In this document: piece after piece, positions 52,841 to 62,013 of the stretch | Position numbering within the stretch: position 1 is the first letter of the stretch | Layout of the letters: each line of letters starts with the position of its first letter | From: Citreimonas salinaria | GTDB lineage: Bacteria; Pseudomonadota; Alphaproteobacteria; Rhodobacterales; Rhodobacteraceae | Assembly (NCBI RefSeq): GCF_900107235.1 | Contig: NZ_FNPF01000001.1 | Span: forward strand, 372,001 to 436,000 | Direction of reading: 5' to 3' | Length of the DNA: 64,000 bases | Translations under genes and position numbers: made by a program | The notes under the pieces: model-generated | Databases searched by the model: none | The model's input: the letters and a program-made list of their open reading frames with translations, nothing else | Told to the model about the DNA's origin: nothing

Positions 52841-54190
52841 ATGAAGGACGAGAACTTTCTAAAGGAGAACAACGCACGTCAGTTGTGGCATCCGATGGGC
52901 CATCCCGGCGAGGCGCAGGCGCAGCCTCCGAAGATCATCACCGGCGCCCAGGGCGTTCGCATCACCGACATCGACGGCCATGATCCCGTGGACGCGGTGG
53001 GCGGGCTGTGGTGCGTCAACCTCGGCTACTCGAACGACAAGGTGAAGCAGGCCATCGCGGACCAGCTTCAGGCGCTGCCCTACTACTCGGCCTTCGCCGG
53101 CTCGACCAATCCCGCCGCGATCGAGGCCGCTTATGCCACGCAGGCTTTCTTCGCCGAGGACGGGATCGAGCGGGTGTTCTTCACCTCCGGCGGATCGGAC
53201 AGCGTCGATACCTGCCTGCGGCTCGCGCGCCAGTATCACCGCCTGCGCGGCCAACCCCAGCGGACAAAGTTCATGTCGCTGAAGAAGGGCTATCACGGCA
53301 CCCATTTCGGCGGCGCCAGCGTGAACGGCAACAACCGCTTCCGGATCAACTACGAGCCGCTGCTGGCCGGCTGCTTCCACCTGCCGGCGCCTTACACCTA
53401 CCGCAATCCGTTCAACGAAACCGACCCCGAGGCGCTTGCCCAGGCCATCGCGCAGGTGGCCGAGGACGAAATCGCCTTCCAGGGCCCTGACAGCATCGCG
53501 GCGTTCATCATGGAGCCGATCCTGGGCGCCGGTGGTGTCATCGTGCCGCCCGCGACGTTGATGCCGCTGATGCGCGACATCTGCGACCGCCATGGCATCC
53601 TGATGATCGCGGACGAGGTGATCACCGGCTTCGGCCGCACCGGCGACTGGTCGGGCTCGCGCCACTGGGGCGTCAAGCCGGACATGATGAGCACCGCCAA
53701 GGGCATCACCTCGGGCTATTTCCCGGTCGGCGCCGCGCTGATCGGCGGCAAGGTCGCCGACGTGTTCGAGAACGCTGATTCCGAGGGCGCGATCTGGCAC
53801 GGCTACACCTACTCTGCGCATCCCGTGGGTGCTGCGGCCGTGATCGCCTGCCTGGCCGAGACCGAGCGCCTGGACCTCGCCAGCAACGCTGCCGCGCGCG
53901 GCGCGCAGCTGCACGAGGGCTGTCTGGAGCTGGCGCGGAAATACGACATCCTGGGCGACGTGCGCGGTGGCCATGGCCTGATGATCGGCCTCGAGATCGT
54001 CAGCGACCGGGCGAAGAAGACGCCGATGGACATGACCACGATGAAGCGCATCCACGCTGCCACCTACGAGGCCGGCGCGATGGTGCGGCTGGGCATGCAC
54101 AACATCCTGATGTCGCCACCTTTGGTCATTACCGAAGCCGAAATTGAGACGATCCTGTCCGCGCTGGACAAGGGCTTTGCCGCCGCCTGA
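52841..54190 (+). CDS. Class III PLP-dependent aminotransferase
   Basis: 449 aa omega-aminotransferase. Fold type I with the PLP lysine at residue 287 (MSTAKGITSGYFPVGA). The PLP phosphate and ring contacts are FFTSGGSDSVDTCLRLAR and MIADEVITGFGRTGDW. The group includes taurine, putrescine and beta-alanine pyruvate transaminases, so the exact amine donor is not certain. I chose the ATG at 52841, after GGAGACC. It stands alone, with glpK 387 bp downstream. Confidence 0.88.
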   Translation: MKDENFLKENNARQLWHPMGHPGEAQAQPPKIITGAQGVRITDIDGHDPVDAVGGLWCVNLGYSNDKVKQAIADQLQALPYYSAFAGSTNPAAIEAAYATQAFFAEDGIERVFFTSGGSDSVDTCLRLARQYHRLRGQPQRTKFMSLKKGYHGTHFGGASVNGNNRFRINYEPLLAGCFHLPAPYTYRNPFNETDPEALAQAIAQVAEDEIAFQGPDSIAAFIMEPILGAGGVIVPPATLMPLMRDICDRHGILMIADEVITGFGRTGDWSGSRHWGVKPDMMSTAKGITSGYFPVGAALIGGKVADVFENADSEGAIWHGYTYSAHPVGAAAVIACLAETERLDLASNAAARGAQLHEGCLELARKYDILGDVRGGHGLMIGLEIVSDRAKKTPMDMTTMKRIHAATYEAGAMVRLGMHNILMSPPLVITEAEIETILSALDKGFAAA

Positions 54191-54577
54191 CCTGCGCACG
54201 GGTCGCGTTTTGCCGCGCACGTCCCTCCACAGCGATGGTGTGATCCGCCGCGTCGCGCTTGCCTCCATGGGCAGGCGCGCCTGCGGGTGAACGAACCTTT
54301 GGCAGGACGCGGCCGCGATAGGCGTTTGATGCCACGGCCGGACCCGCTGCCGGGGCGGGCGAAGCCGGGGTGTACTGGCGATATACGAACAAAAACGAAT
54401 ATGAACCTTTCATTTCCGCGCTTCGCTCGTGTTAGAGTTTGCACAACGATCCCGGAAGTGCGGCATGGCAGAGATATTCGGAGTCGGCAAAGGTCGACCG
54501 GCACCCCAAGCCGCGGCACCTGACTGGCTGCGTGGACACGGTCGCGCAAGATTGCATCAACGGAGAGGGAGGGACGG
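54191..54577 (+). other. 387-bp gap between the aminotransferase and glpK
   Basis: No coding region is supported. The right half holds an AT-rich patch with a candidate GlpR-type operator (54385-54418) and a weak sigma70-like promoter (TTTCAT at 54409, 17-bp spacer, GTTAGA). The left part is GC-rich; I see nothing else in it. Confidence 0.5.
54385..54418. promoter_or_regulatory. Candidate GlpR-type operator before glpK
   Basis: A 10-bp direct repeat, ACGAACAAAA then ACGAATATGA (54385-54404), overlaps an imperfect palindrome CGAATATGAA-CCT-TTCATTTCCG (54396-54418). Tandem CGAA repeats are typical of DeoR-family regulators such as GlpR. It lies 160 bp before glpK in an AT-rich patch. The regulator gene is not in the window. 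Confidence 0.4.
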
Positions 54578-56083
54578 ATGACCTACATTCTGGCCATCGA
54601 TCAGGGAACCACATCCAGCCGGGCAATCCTGTTCGACGAGGATCTGAAGATCGCCGCGTCCGCGCAGGAGGAATTCGAGCAGCACTACCCGGCCAGCGGC
54701 TGGGTCGAACACGATTGCGGCGACATCTGGACCAGCACCGCCGCCGTCTGCCGCGCGGCGATGGAGCGAGCGGGCGTGCGTGCCGGCGACATCGCGGGCA
54801 TCGGCATCACGAACCAGCGCGAGACCACGCTGGTCTGGGACCGCAAGACCGGCAAGCCGATCCACAACGCCATCGTCTGGCAGGACCGCCGCACGCACGA
54901 AATGTGCCAGAAGCTGAAAGCCGAGGGCCTTGAGGAAACCGTGACCGCCAAGACAGGCCTGCTGCTCGATCCGTATTTCTCGGCCACCAAGGTCGCGTGG
55001 ATCCTCGACAACGTGGACGGCGCCCGCGCCCGCGCCGAGGCCGGAGATTTGGTTTTCGGCACCGTCGACAGCTGGCTGATCTGGAACCTGACCGGCGGCG
55101 CGGTGCACGTCACCGACGCCACCAACGCCGCGCGCACGATGCTGTACGACATCCGCAAGGGGCGCTGGTCCTCGACCATGTGCAAGATGCTGGGCATTCC
55201 GACGTCGATGCTGCCCGAGGTCAAGGATTGCGCCGCCGACTTCGGCATGGCGCGCGCCGACCTGTTCGGTGCCGAGATCCCGATCTTCGGCGTCGCGGGC
55301 GACCAACAGGCTGCCACGATCGGGCAGGCGTGCTTTGATCCCGGCATGTTCAAGTCGACCTACGGCACCGGCTGCTTCGCACTGCTCAACACCGGGGACG
55401 AGCCTGTGACGTCCAAGAACCGCCTGCTGACGACAATCGCCTACCAGCTCGACGGCCATCCGACCTATGCGCTGGAAGGGTCGATCTTCATCGCAGGCGC
55501 GGTGGTGCAATGGCTGCGCGACGGGTTGCGGATCATCCGGGCGGCGCCCGAGACGCAGCCGCTGGCCGAAAAGGCGGACGAGGCGCAGAACGTCGTTCTG
55601 GTGCCCGCGTTCACCGGGCTGGGCGCGCCCTACTGGAACGCCGAGTGCCGCGGCGCCGTGTTCGGCCTGACGCGCAATTCCGGCCCCGAGGAATTTGCCC
55701 GCGCCGCGCTGGAATCGGTGGGTTACCAGACGCGAGACCTGCTCGAGGCGATGCACGCCGACTGGGACGTCGAGGGCCGCACGATGGGCGGGGGCGCCGA
55801 CAAGCCGCTCCGCGTCGATGGCGGGATGAGCGCGTCGGACTGGGCGATGCAGTTCCTCGCCGACATAACCGGCGCGCCGGTGGACCGCCCCGAGGTGGTC
55901 GAGACGACCGCGATGGGCGCGGCCTGGCTTGCCGGTCAGCGCGCCGGGTTGTACCCGGACATGGAGGGTTTCGCGAAGATGTGGCGGCTGGAACGCACCT
56001 TCGCGCCCGGCATGGACGAGGCGAAGCGCGACGCCAAGTACGGTGCCTGGAAGCGCGCCGTTAAGGCGGCCCAAGCCTTCTGA
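54578..56083 (+). CDS. glpK: Glycerol kinase
   Basis: 501 aa. Phosphorylates glycerol to glycerol-3-phosphate. The FGGY-kinase start is [20 protein letters not shown], followed by [20 protein letters not shown] and [21 protein letters not shown]-terminal ATP-binding [20 protein letters not shown] is intact. A strong ribosome site (GGAGAGGGAGGG) precedes the ATG. No glpF or glpD is adjacent; a terminator follows. Confidence 0.97.
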   Translation: MTYILAIDQGTTSSRAILFDEDLKIAASAQEEFEQHYPASGWVEHDCGDIWTSTAAVCRAAMERAGVRAGDIAGIGITNQRETTLVWDRKTGKPIHNAIVWQDRRTHEMCQKLKAEGLEETVTAKTGLLLDPYFSATKVAWILDNVDGARARAEAGDLVFGTVDSWLIWNLTGGAVHVTDATNAARTMLYDIRKGRWSSTMCKMLGIPTSMLPEVKDCAADFGMARADLFGAEIPIFGVAGDQQAATIGQACFDPGMFKSTYGTGCFALLNTGDEPVTSKNRLLTTIAYQLDGHPTYALEGSIFIAGAVVQWLRDGLRIIRAAPETQPLAEKADEAQNVVLVPAFTGLGAPYWNAECRGAVFGLTRNSGPEEFARAALESVGYQTRDLLEAMHADWDVEGRTMGGGADKPLRVDGGMSASDWAMQFLADITGAPVDRPEVVETTAMGAAWLAGQRAGLYPDMEGFAKMWRLERTFAPGMDEAKRDAKYGAWKRAVKAAQAF

Positions 56084-56105
56084 GGAAGCCGCCAACCGGA
56101 GGAAA

Positions 56106-56142
56106 TGCGCCGGGGCCGCGAATGGCCCCGGCGATCTTGCGT
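56106..56142. terminator. Terminator between glpK and serA
   Basis: 10-bp stem CGCCGGGGCC/GGCCCCGGCG with a 6-base loop, followed by ATCTTGCG. It lies in the 58-bp gap between convergent genes. The T content is low, so efficiency is uncertain. Confidence 0.6.
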
Positions 56143-57737
56143 CAGGCGATGTCGAATTGCAGCGGCTTGACCTGGCCGAACTTGCCGGTGGCCTTCAGCG
56201 CATCGACCGCGGTGGCGGGAACCGGTTCGTCGACATACAGCATCGCGATCGCGTCCCCGCGCGACACCGACCGGCCCAGCGTGAAGTTGGCGATATTCAC
56301 GCCGTGCTCGCCCAGCGTCTGGCCCAGCGTGCCGATGATGCCGGGCACGTCCTCGTTCGTGGTGTAGATCATGTGCTGGCCGATCTCGGCTTCGATGTTG
56401 ATGCCCTTGATCTGGATGAAGCGCGGTTTGCCGTCGCTGAACACCGTTCCGGCGATCGAGCGTTCGCGGTTCGGCGTCACCACCGTCACCTTGATGTAGC
56501 CCTCGAAGACACCCGACTGTTCCTGGTTGGTGGTCGAGACCTTCACGCCCCGCTCGCGCGCGATCAGCGGCGCCGAGACCATGTTCACGTCCGGGTTCAT
56601 CTGCTTCATGATGCCCGCGATCAGCGAGCAGTTCAGCGCGTCGAGGTTCATCTCGGCAGCGGACCCGTCGTATAGGATGTTGATCGCGGTGATCGGCTCG
56701 TCCGTCATCTGGCCGATGAAGCGGCCCAAGTGGTCGGTCAGCTTGATCCAGGGGCCCATGATCTTGGCCTCTTCGGCCGTGACGCTGGGCATGTTCAGCG
56801 CGTTTTCCACCGCGCCGGTCAGCAGGTAGTTCGACATCTGCTCGGCCACCTGCAGGGCGACGTTCTCCTGCGCCTCGGTGGTCGCAGCGCCCAGGTGCGG
56901 CGTGCAGACGACGTTGGGCAGACCGAACAGCGGGTTCTCGGTCGCGGGCTCGACGGCGAAGACGTCGAAGGCCGCGCCGGCCACGTGGCCCGACTTCAGC
57001 AGGTCGGCCAGCGCTTCCTCGTCGACGAGACCGCCGCGCGCGCAGTTTATGATCCGCACGCCCGGCTTCGTCTTCTCGAGCGCCGTGCGATTCAGCATCC
57101 CGCGGGTCTGCTCGGTCGCCGGCACGTGCAGGGTGATGAAGTCGGACCGCTTCAGAAGATCGTCCAGTTCGACCTTCTCGATCTGCATCTTCTGGGCCTT
57201 CTCCTCGGACAGGAAGGGATCGTAGGCGATCACCTTCATCTTCAGCCCACGCGCGCGGCCGCAGACGATGCCGCCGATATTGCCCGCGCCGATCACGCCC
57301 AGCGTCTTGCCGGTCAGCTCGACGCCCATGAAGCGGGATTTCTCCCACTTGCCGGCATGGGTCGAGGCCGAGGCCTCGGGGATCTGGCGCGCGACGGCGA
57401 ACATCATCGCGATGGCATGCTCGGCCGTGGTGATCATGTTGCCGAAGGGCGTGTTCATCACGATCACGCCCTTCTTGGACGCGGCGTCCTTGTCGATGTT
57501 GTCCGTGCCGATGCCCGCGCGGCCGATGACCTTCAGCTTGTGCGCGTTCTCCAGGATCTTGGGCGTGACCTTGGTGGCCGAGCGGATCGCGAGGCCGTCA
57601 TACTCGCCGATCACCTGCGCCAGCCTGTCCTTGTCCTTGCCGAGGTCGGGCATGAAATCGACCTCGATCCCGCGGTCGCGGAAGATCTGGACGGCGGTTT
57701 CGGAAAGCTTGTCGGAGACGAGAACCTTGGGTGCCAT
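56142..57737 (-). CDS. serA: D-3-phosphoglycerate dehydrogenase
   Basis: 531 aa, the long form. First step of serine synthesis. The NAD-binding domain has LGVIGAGNIGGIVCGRARGL; catalytic Arg, Glu and His lie in INCARGGLVDEEAL, FDVFAVEPATE and VCTPHLGAATTEAQE. After residue 310 come an allosteric substrate-binding (ASB) domain and a C-terminal ACT domain (TNEDVPGIIGTLGQTLGEHG). serC lies just upstream on the same strand (126 bp), so the pair may be co-transcribed. Confidence 0.96.
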   Translation of the reverse strand: MAPKVLVSDKLSETAVQIFRDRGIEVDFMPDLGKDKDRLAQVIGEYDGLAIRSATKVTPKILENAHKLKVIGRAGIGTDNIDKDAASKKGVIVMNTPFGNMITTAEHAIAMMFAVARQIPEASASTHAGKWEKSRFMGVELTGKTLGVIGAGNIGGIVCGRARGLKMKVIAYDPFLSEEKAQKMQIEKVELDDLLKRSDFITLHVPATEQTRGMLNRTALEKTKPGVRIINCARGGLVDEEALADLLKSGHVAGAAFDVFAVEPATENPLFGLPNVVCTPHLGAATTEAQENVALQVAEQMSNYLLTGAVENALNMPSVTAEEAKIMGPWIKLTDHLGRFIGQMTDEPITAINILYDGSAAEMNLDALNCSLIAGIMKQMNPDVNMVSAPLIARERGVKVSTTNQEQSGVFEGYIKVTVVTPNRERSIAGTVFSDGKPRFIQIKGINIEAEIGQHMIYTTNEDVPGIIGTLGQTLGEHGVNIANFTLGRSVSRGDAIAMLYVDEPVPATAVDALKATGKFGQVKPLQFDIA

Positions 57738-57862
57738 TGTGCATGTCCTTGAGTGGGCACATCGCATGCACGGGCGATGCACAACCCATACATACGCGAT
57801 ATGCGCGGATCTAAGTCCGGTTGAGGGGGGCGGGGTGCGCGAGCGCACACCCCGGGAAAGGA

Positions 57863-59044
57863 TCAGGCCGCCTGCGCCTGTGCGTCGATCTCGGCCGCGA
57901 AGGCCCAGTCGAGCCAGGGCAGCATCGCCTCGATGTCCGCGGTCTCGACCGTGCCGCCGCACCAGATGCGCAGGCCGGCCGGCGCGTCGCGATAAGCGCC
58001 GACATCCAGCGCGACGTTCTCGGATTCCAGCCGCTTGGCGACGGCCTTGGCGAAGGCGGCGGGGTCGGCAATGCGCGGATCGGTGAACTTCAGGCAGACC
58101 GAGGTGTTCGACCGCGTCGCCGGATCCGTGGCGAGGTTGTCGATCCAGTCGCGCCCGTCGCAGAAATCCCAGATCGCGTTCGCATTGGCATCCGCCCGCG
58201 CCATCAGGCCCTTCAGCCCGCCGACCGAGCGCGCCCAATCCAGCGCCAGCAGGTAATCCTCGACCGCGAGCATGGACGGCGTGTTGATCGTCTCGCCCTT
58301 GAATATGCCCTCGATCAGCTTGCCGCCCTTGGTCAGGCGGAAGATCTTGGGCAACGGCCAGGCGGGGGTGTAGGATTCCAGCCGTTCGACGGCGCGCGGG
58401 CTGAGGATCAGCATGCCGTGCGCGGCCTCGCCTCCCAGCACCTTCTGCCAAGAGAACGTGGTGACATCCAGCTTGTCCCAGGGCAGGTCCTGCGCGAAGG
58501 CGGCACTGGTCGCATCGCACAGTGTCAGGCCGTCGCGGTCGGCGGGAATCGCCGCGCCGTCGGGCATCCGTACACCGGACGTGGTGCCGTTCCAGGTGAA
58601 GCAGACGTCGCGGTCGTAATCCAGCGCGGCCATGTCGACGATGTCGCCGTACTCGGCCTCGTGCACGCGGGCGTCGAGCTTCAGCTGCTTGATCGCGTCG
58701 GTGACCCAGCCCGCGCCGAAGGATTCCCAGGCGACCATCTCGACCGGGCGCTGGCCCAGCATGGTCCACATCGCCATCTCGAACGCGCCGGTATCCGAGG
58801 CGGGGACGATGCCGATGCGGTAGTCGGCGGGCACGCCGAGGATCTCGCGCGTGCCGTCGATGGCGGCGGCCAGCTTGTCCTTGCCGATCTTGGCGCGGTG
58901 CGACCGGCCCAGTGCCGCGTCGGACAGCCCGTCAAGCGAGAAAGTGGGGGGTTTGGCACAGGGGCCCGAGGAGAAGCGCGGGTTCGACGGTTTCGTCGAC
59001 GGACGCGTAGTGTCCGGCCGCGTGGCCGGGTTGGTCGTAGCCAT
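57863..59044 (-). CDS. serC: Phosphoserine aminotransferase
   Basis: 393 aa, the alphaproteobacterial form, for the second step of serine synthesis. The PLP lysine lies in [28 protein letters not shown]-type text ([20 protein letters not shown]) opens the enzyme after a Thr/Pro-rich start. The substrate region [14 protein letters not shown] is also present. I chose the ATG at 59044, since AAGG precedes it and the serC leader RNA ends just before; the longer frame upstream runs through that leader. Expression is probably governed by the leader. Confidence 0.94.
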   Translation of the reverse strand: MATTNPATRPDTTRPSTKPSNPRFSSGPCAKPPTFSLDGLSDAALGRSHRAKIGKDKLAAAIDGTREILGVPADYRIGIVPASDTGAFEMAMWTMLGQRPVEMVAWESFGAGWVTDAIKQLKLDARVHEAEYGDIVDMAALDYDRDVCFTWNGTTSGVRMPDGAAIPADRDGLTLCDATSAAFAQDLPWDKLDVTTFSWQKVLGGEAAHGMLILSPRAVERLESYTPAWPLPKIFRLTKGGKLIEGIFKGETINTPSMLAVEDYLLALDWARSVGGLKGLMARADANANAIWDFCDGRDWIDNLATDPATRSNTSVCLKFTDPRIADPAAFAKAVAKRLESENVALDVGAYRDAPAGLRIWCGGTVETADIEAMLPWLDWAFAAEIDAQAQAA

Positions 59045-59064
59045 GTCTGCTAACCTTCCAGATA

Positions 59065-59105
59065 GTCGCCCCTCGTTGGGGAGGGGTGTCCCACAAACGG
59101 GACTA
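59065..59105 (-). ncRNA. serC leader RNA (two tandem hairpins)
   Basis: On the minus strand, 21 bp before the serC start, two perfect hairpins stand side by side: GTCCC-GTTTGT-GGGAC (59088-59103) and CCCCT-CCCCAACG-AGGGG (59069-59086). This layout and the loop sequences agree with the serC motif described in alphaproteobacteria, a 5'-UTR cis-regulatory element of unknown ligand or partner. Match is by eye only. Confidence 0.75.
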
Positions 59106-59357
59106 CGCCTGCCGCAAGAACGAAGCAATAGGGCAAGGCACATGCCATGCAGGTCAGCGCAGCGTTTTGCGCAATCGCGTAGGAACGGAAGTTTCCGATT
59201 GGCACAAATCCGGCCCAGCAGAGTCACGCCGTTTCCGGGACGGAAAATTTGATTCGTGCGTAAACTCATCCTTCGAGGTGACATCGGACCGGTGGTCCCC
59301 AGAGCCAAACGGGCTGGCTGGAGAATCGGGGCGATGAAGCGAGCGGTCTCGGTAGGG

Positions 59358-59418
59358 GCTGTTCCAGCTGCGTCCTGGCGTCTGCAGGAACAGCACCTTC
59401 AGGTGGCAGAATACTGCC
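59358..59418. repeat. Two adjacent strong hairpins
   Basis: First: GCTGTTCCAGC (59358-59368) pairs with GCAGGAACAGC (59384-59394) with one mismatch and a 15-base loop. Second: GGCAG-AATA-CTGCC (59405-59418). They sit 10 bp apart in noncoding DNA. Neither has a U-tract. They could be a small RNA, a protein-binding array or the remnant of a mobile element end. Confidence 0.5.
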
Positions 59419-59491
59419 GCTGGCAACCATGCGTTGTGTCATGGGGCCAACACTCCCATACTATTGGTTGACGTAAGGTGATTCCGGGGGG

Positions 59492-59806
59492 ATGCCGATG
59501 GACTGTGTGAATGACGACACCGTAAAGGCCGTGATCGAGTTGGCGGAGTGTCGCTTCCGATCGAAGGCGGTCCGGCAATCTTTCATGGCCACACCCAGCG
59601 CGATTCTGGGTCATCGTAGCCCCCGGGAGGTCTTAAGCCGGCGGGATCATTTCGAAATGATGCAACTGAGCCTCCTGCTCATGTCGAGTGTGCCGCGGCC
59701 GCGGGAAGAGAGCGGTCGTGCGGTGGGCAAGGTACGGGCACCTCAGGCGCTTGGCGCGTCGATCGTCGCCTCCCGGTCTCCTGGCCAGAGCCACCGCCCT
59801 GTGTGA
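59492..59806 (+). CDS. Possible small DUF2384-like protein
   Basis: 104 aa, doubtful gene. The segment QSFMATPSAILGHRSPREVL followed by SRRDHFEMMQLSLLLM resembles the toxin-binding (DUF2384) domain of MbcA/ParS/Xre antitoxins, whose pattern is W/F-L-x-T-P-N, L-G-x-R-x-P-x-E-x-L. The Xre HTH half is absent and the C-terminal 40 residues look unstructured. GGGGGG precedes the ATG. No toxin partner is nearby, so it may be a relic of a toxin-antitoxin pair or a solitary protein. Codon use differs from the neighbours. Confidence 0.4.
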   Translation: MPMDCVNDDTVKAVIELAECRFRSKAVRQSFMATPSAILGHRSPREVLSRRDHFEMMQLSLLLMSSVPRPREESGRAVGKVRAPQALGASIVASRSPGQSHRPV

Positions 59807-60080
59807 CATCGGCAACGAGGATCGGCGAAGCGTGCTTCTACTACAAAAACCGGGTCAACTGTCGCCGCTACCGGGAAAAGGGCGCGGAGAAGCGCGTACA
59901 CGCGCATCCGGGCCGACTAGCGGTAAGTCCACGCGCTCCTGGCTGTGACACGCTTGAACTGCGCGTTCCCGTTGCGCGTGATGCCGCAGCGCACCCATGG
60001 ATCGCTACAACGCCGTCGGCACTGCCGAGCGCGTTCGCACATTCGTTGGCTGCTTTGTCGCTCGAGCAACGAAGAGAGCT

Positions 60081-60521
60081 TCAGTCGGGCAGGTCTTCGA
60101 ATGCGGCGAGCCGCTGAAGGCAGTCGATCAGAACGGTGCGCTCGCCGGTCGAGAATCCCGCCATCAGATCGGAGTTGTGTTTCTCGGCCACCTCGACCAG
60201 GTCGTCGAACGCACTTCGCCCCTGCGGCAGAAGCGTCAGGATACCAAGGCGACGGTCCCCGGAACTCTCCCGACGCGTCACGAAATTTTTGTTTTCCAGC
60301 GCTTTTACCGCGCGGCTGATCTTGGTCTTGTGCATCTTCGATAGCCGGCCGATCTCGCTCGCGGTCATGTCGCCATAGCGGCCCAAATGGAACAGCACGC
60401 GCCACTCCGTCCGAAGCATTCCGTACCTGTCTTTGTAGATCCGCGAGAACCGGATGCTGGTCTCTTCAGCGGCTTGGTTCAACAGGTAGGGAAGAAAGTT
60501 CCTCAGGTCGAAGTCGTGCAT
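60081..60521 (-). CDS. MarR-family regulator of homogentisate genes
   Basis: 146 aa. Winged HTH of the MarR family: [40 protein letters not shown] and [19 protein letters not shown] (the wing). I chose the ATG at 60521, with AGGA 6 bp ahead. It is divergent from hmgA with a matching palindrome between, which suggests an HmgR-type repressor released by a pathway aromatic such as homogentisate. Ligand assignment is inference from position. Confidence 0.88.
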   Translation of the reverse strand: MHDFDLRNFLPYLLNQAAEETSIRFSRIYKDRYGMLRTEWRVLFHLGRYGDMTASEIGRLSKMHKTKISRAVKALENKNFVTRRESSGDRRLGILTLLPQGRSAFDDLVEVAEKHNSDLMAGFSTGERTVLIDCLQRLAAFEDLPD

Positions 60522-60546
60522 CGATTTCCTCACCGACTGGTCTTGT

Positions 60547-60564
60547 TGGTTACAAAAGCAACCA
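60547..60564. promoter_or_regulatory. MarR-type operator before hmgA
   Basis: Imperfect palindrome TGGTTAC-AAAA-GCAACCA (6 of 7 pairs) in the 77-bp divergent region, 34 bp before the hmgA start. Half-site length and spacing fit a MarR dimer, most likely the product of the adjacent gene. Confidence 0.7.
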
Positions 60565-60572
60565 GTACTACG

Positions 60573-60592
60573 TCCTCCAACAGTTTGGAGGA
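60573..60592 (+). promoter_or_regulatory. Hairpin hiding the hmgA ribosome site
   Basis: Perfect 8-bp stem TCCTCCAA-CAGT-TTGGAGGA. The 3' arm contains the whole GGAGGA ribosome site of hmgA, 7 bp before the ATG at 60599. If formed in the mRNA it would block ribosome access, so hmgA translation may be controlled as well as its transcription. Confidence 0.65.
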
Positions 60593-60598
60593 TCGATC

Positions 60599-61960
60599 AT
60601 GAACGACCAGACACAGATCTCTGGCCTGATGCAGGCGTCCATCCCACAAGGCGTCACCGAAGGCTACATGCCCGGCTTCGGCAACGATTTCGAGACCGAG
60701 GCGCTGCCCGGCGCGTTGCCGCAGGGAATGAACAGCCCGCAGAAGGTGAATTACGGCCTGTACGGCGAACAGCTGTCCGGCACCGCCTTCACCGCGCCCA
60801 GCCACCAGAACGAACGGACCTGGTGCTACCGCATCCGCCCCTCGGTCAAGCATCAGGGCCGGTACGAGCGTATCGACCTGCCATACTGGAAGACCGCGCC
60901 GCATGTGCCGGAAAACGTGACCTCGCTGGGCCAGTACCGTTGGGATCCGGTGCCGCATAGCGAGGAGCGGCTGACCTGGCTCACGGGCATGCGCTCGATG
61001 ACCACGGCGGGCGACGTGAACACCGCCACGGGTATGGCCGCGCATATCTACCTCGTGACCGAATCGATGAAGGACGACTACTTCTACTCGGCCGACGGCG
61101 AACTGCTGGTCGTCCCGCAGGAAGGCAAGCTGCGCTTCGCCACCGAGCTGGGGATCATCGACGTCGAGCCGCAGGAGATCGCCATCATCCCGCGCGGTCT
61201 CGTCTACCGGGTCGAGGTGCTGGAAGGCCCCGCCCGCGGCTTCGTGTGCGAGAACTACGGCCAGAAGTTCGACCTGCCCGGGCGTGGCCCCATCGGCGCG
61301 AACTGCATGGCGAACCGCCGCGACTTCAAGACGCCCGTCGCGGCCTTCGAGGATCGCGAGACGCCGTCCACCATGACGATCAAGTGGTGCGGTCAGTTCC
61401 ACCGCTCGGAGATCCCGCACTCGCCGCTGGACGTGGTGGCGTGGCACGGCAACTACGCCCCTTGCAAGTACGACCTGAAGACCTACTGCCCCGTGGGTGC
61501 GATCCTGTTCGACCACCCCGACCCGTCGATCTTCACCGTGCTGACCGCGCCGTCGGGGGTCGAGGGCACCGCCAACATCGACTTCGTGCTGTTCCGCGAG
61601 CGCTGGATGGTGATGGAGGACACCTTCCGCCCTCCCTGGTACCACAAGAACGTCATGTCCGAGCTGATGGGCAACATCTACGGCCAGTACGACGCCAAGC
61701 CGCAGGGCTTCGTCCCGGGCGGCATGAGCCTGCACAACTGCATGCTGCCCCACGGCCCCGACCGCGAGGCTTTCGAGAAGGCGTCGAATGCGGAGCTGGG
61801 GCCCGACAAGCTCGACAACACCATGTCGTTCATGTTCGAGACCCGCTTCCCGCAGCACCTGACGGAGTTCGCAGCGAAGGAGGCCCCCTTGCAGGACGAC
61901 TACGTCGATTGCTGGGACGGGCTGGAAAAGCATTTCGACGGGACGCCGGGCCGGAAGTGA
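60599..61960 (+). CDS. hmgA: Homogentisate 1,2-dioxygenase
   Basis: 453 aa. Fe(II) enzyme that opens the ring of homogentisate to maleylacetoacetate in tyrosine and phenylalanine breakdown. The N-terminus [20 protein letters not shown] is the family hallmark. Iron ligands are visible in [15 protein letters not shown] (His, Glu) and [10 protein letters not shown] (His). [20 protein letters not shown] is also typical. It is likely co-transcribed with fahA, 53 bp downstream, under the MarR-type operator. Confidence 0.97.
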   Translation: MNDQTQISGLMQASIPQGVTEGYMPGFGNDFETEALPGALPQGMNSPQKVNYGLYGEQLSGTAFTAPSHQNERTWCYRIRPSVKHQGRYERIDLPYWKTAPHVPENVTSLGQYRWDPVPHSEERLTWLTGMRSMTTAGDVNTATGMAAHIYLVTESMKDDYFYSADGELLVVPQEGKLRFATELGIIDVEPQEIAIIPRGLVYRVEVLEGPARGFVCENYGQKFDLPGRGPIGANCMANRRDFKTPVAAFEDRETPSTMTIKWCGQFHRSEIPHSPLDVVAWHGNYAPCKYDLKTYCPVGAILFDHPDPSIFTVLTAPSGVEGTANIDFVLFRERWMVMEDTFRPPWYHKNVMSELMGNIYGQYDAKPQGFVPGGMSLHNCMLPHGPDREAFEKASNAELGPDKLDNTMSFMFETRFPQHLTEFAAKEAPLQDDYVDCWDGLEKHFDGTPGRK

Positions 61961-62013
61961 CGCTCGCCGGGGCGGGGCTTCGAATGGCAGACCAAGGATA
62001 GAGGAGGAGCAGC

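Larger units (their letters stand above)
59105..60080 (+). other. Gene-poor, lower-GC stretch between serC and MarR genes
   Basis: About 1 kb with poorer coding character than the rest of the window. It contains two hairpins (59358-59394 and 59405-59418), one doubtful small ORF (59492-59806) and short random-looking frames. I found no tRNA, no insertion-sequence ends and no promoter of high quality. A TACTAT -10-like box lies at 59457-59464, ahead of the small ORF. Confidence 0.5.

Noticed and set aside
56142-58769. Longer version of serA extending back through serC
   Set aside because: The extra N-terminal part lies in the wrong frame of serC and in noncoding sequence; the ATG at 57737 begins the known domain at once.
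59803-60117. ORF overlapping the end of the MarR gene
   Set aside because: No ribosome site, no recognisable domain, and it runs antisense into a certain gene; treated as noncoding.
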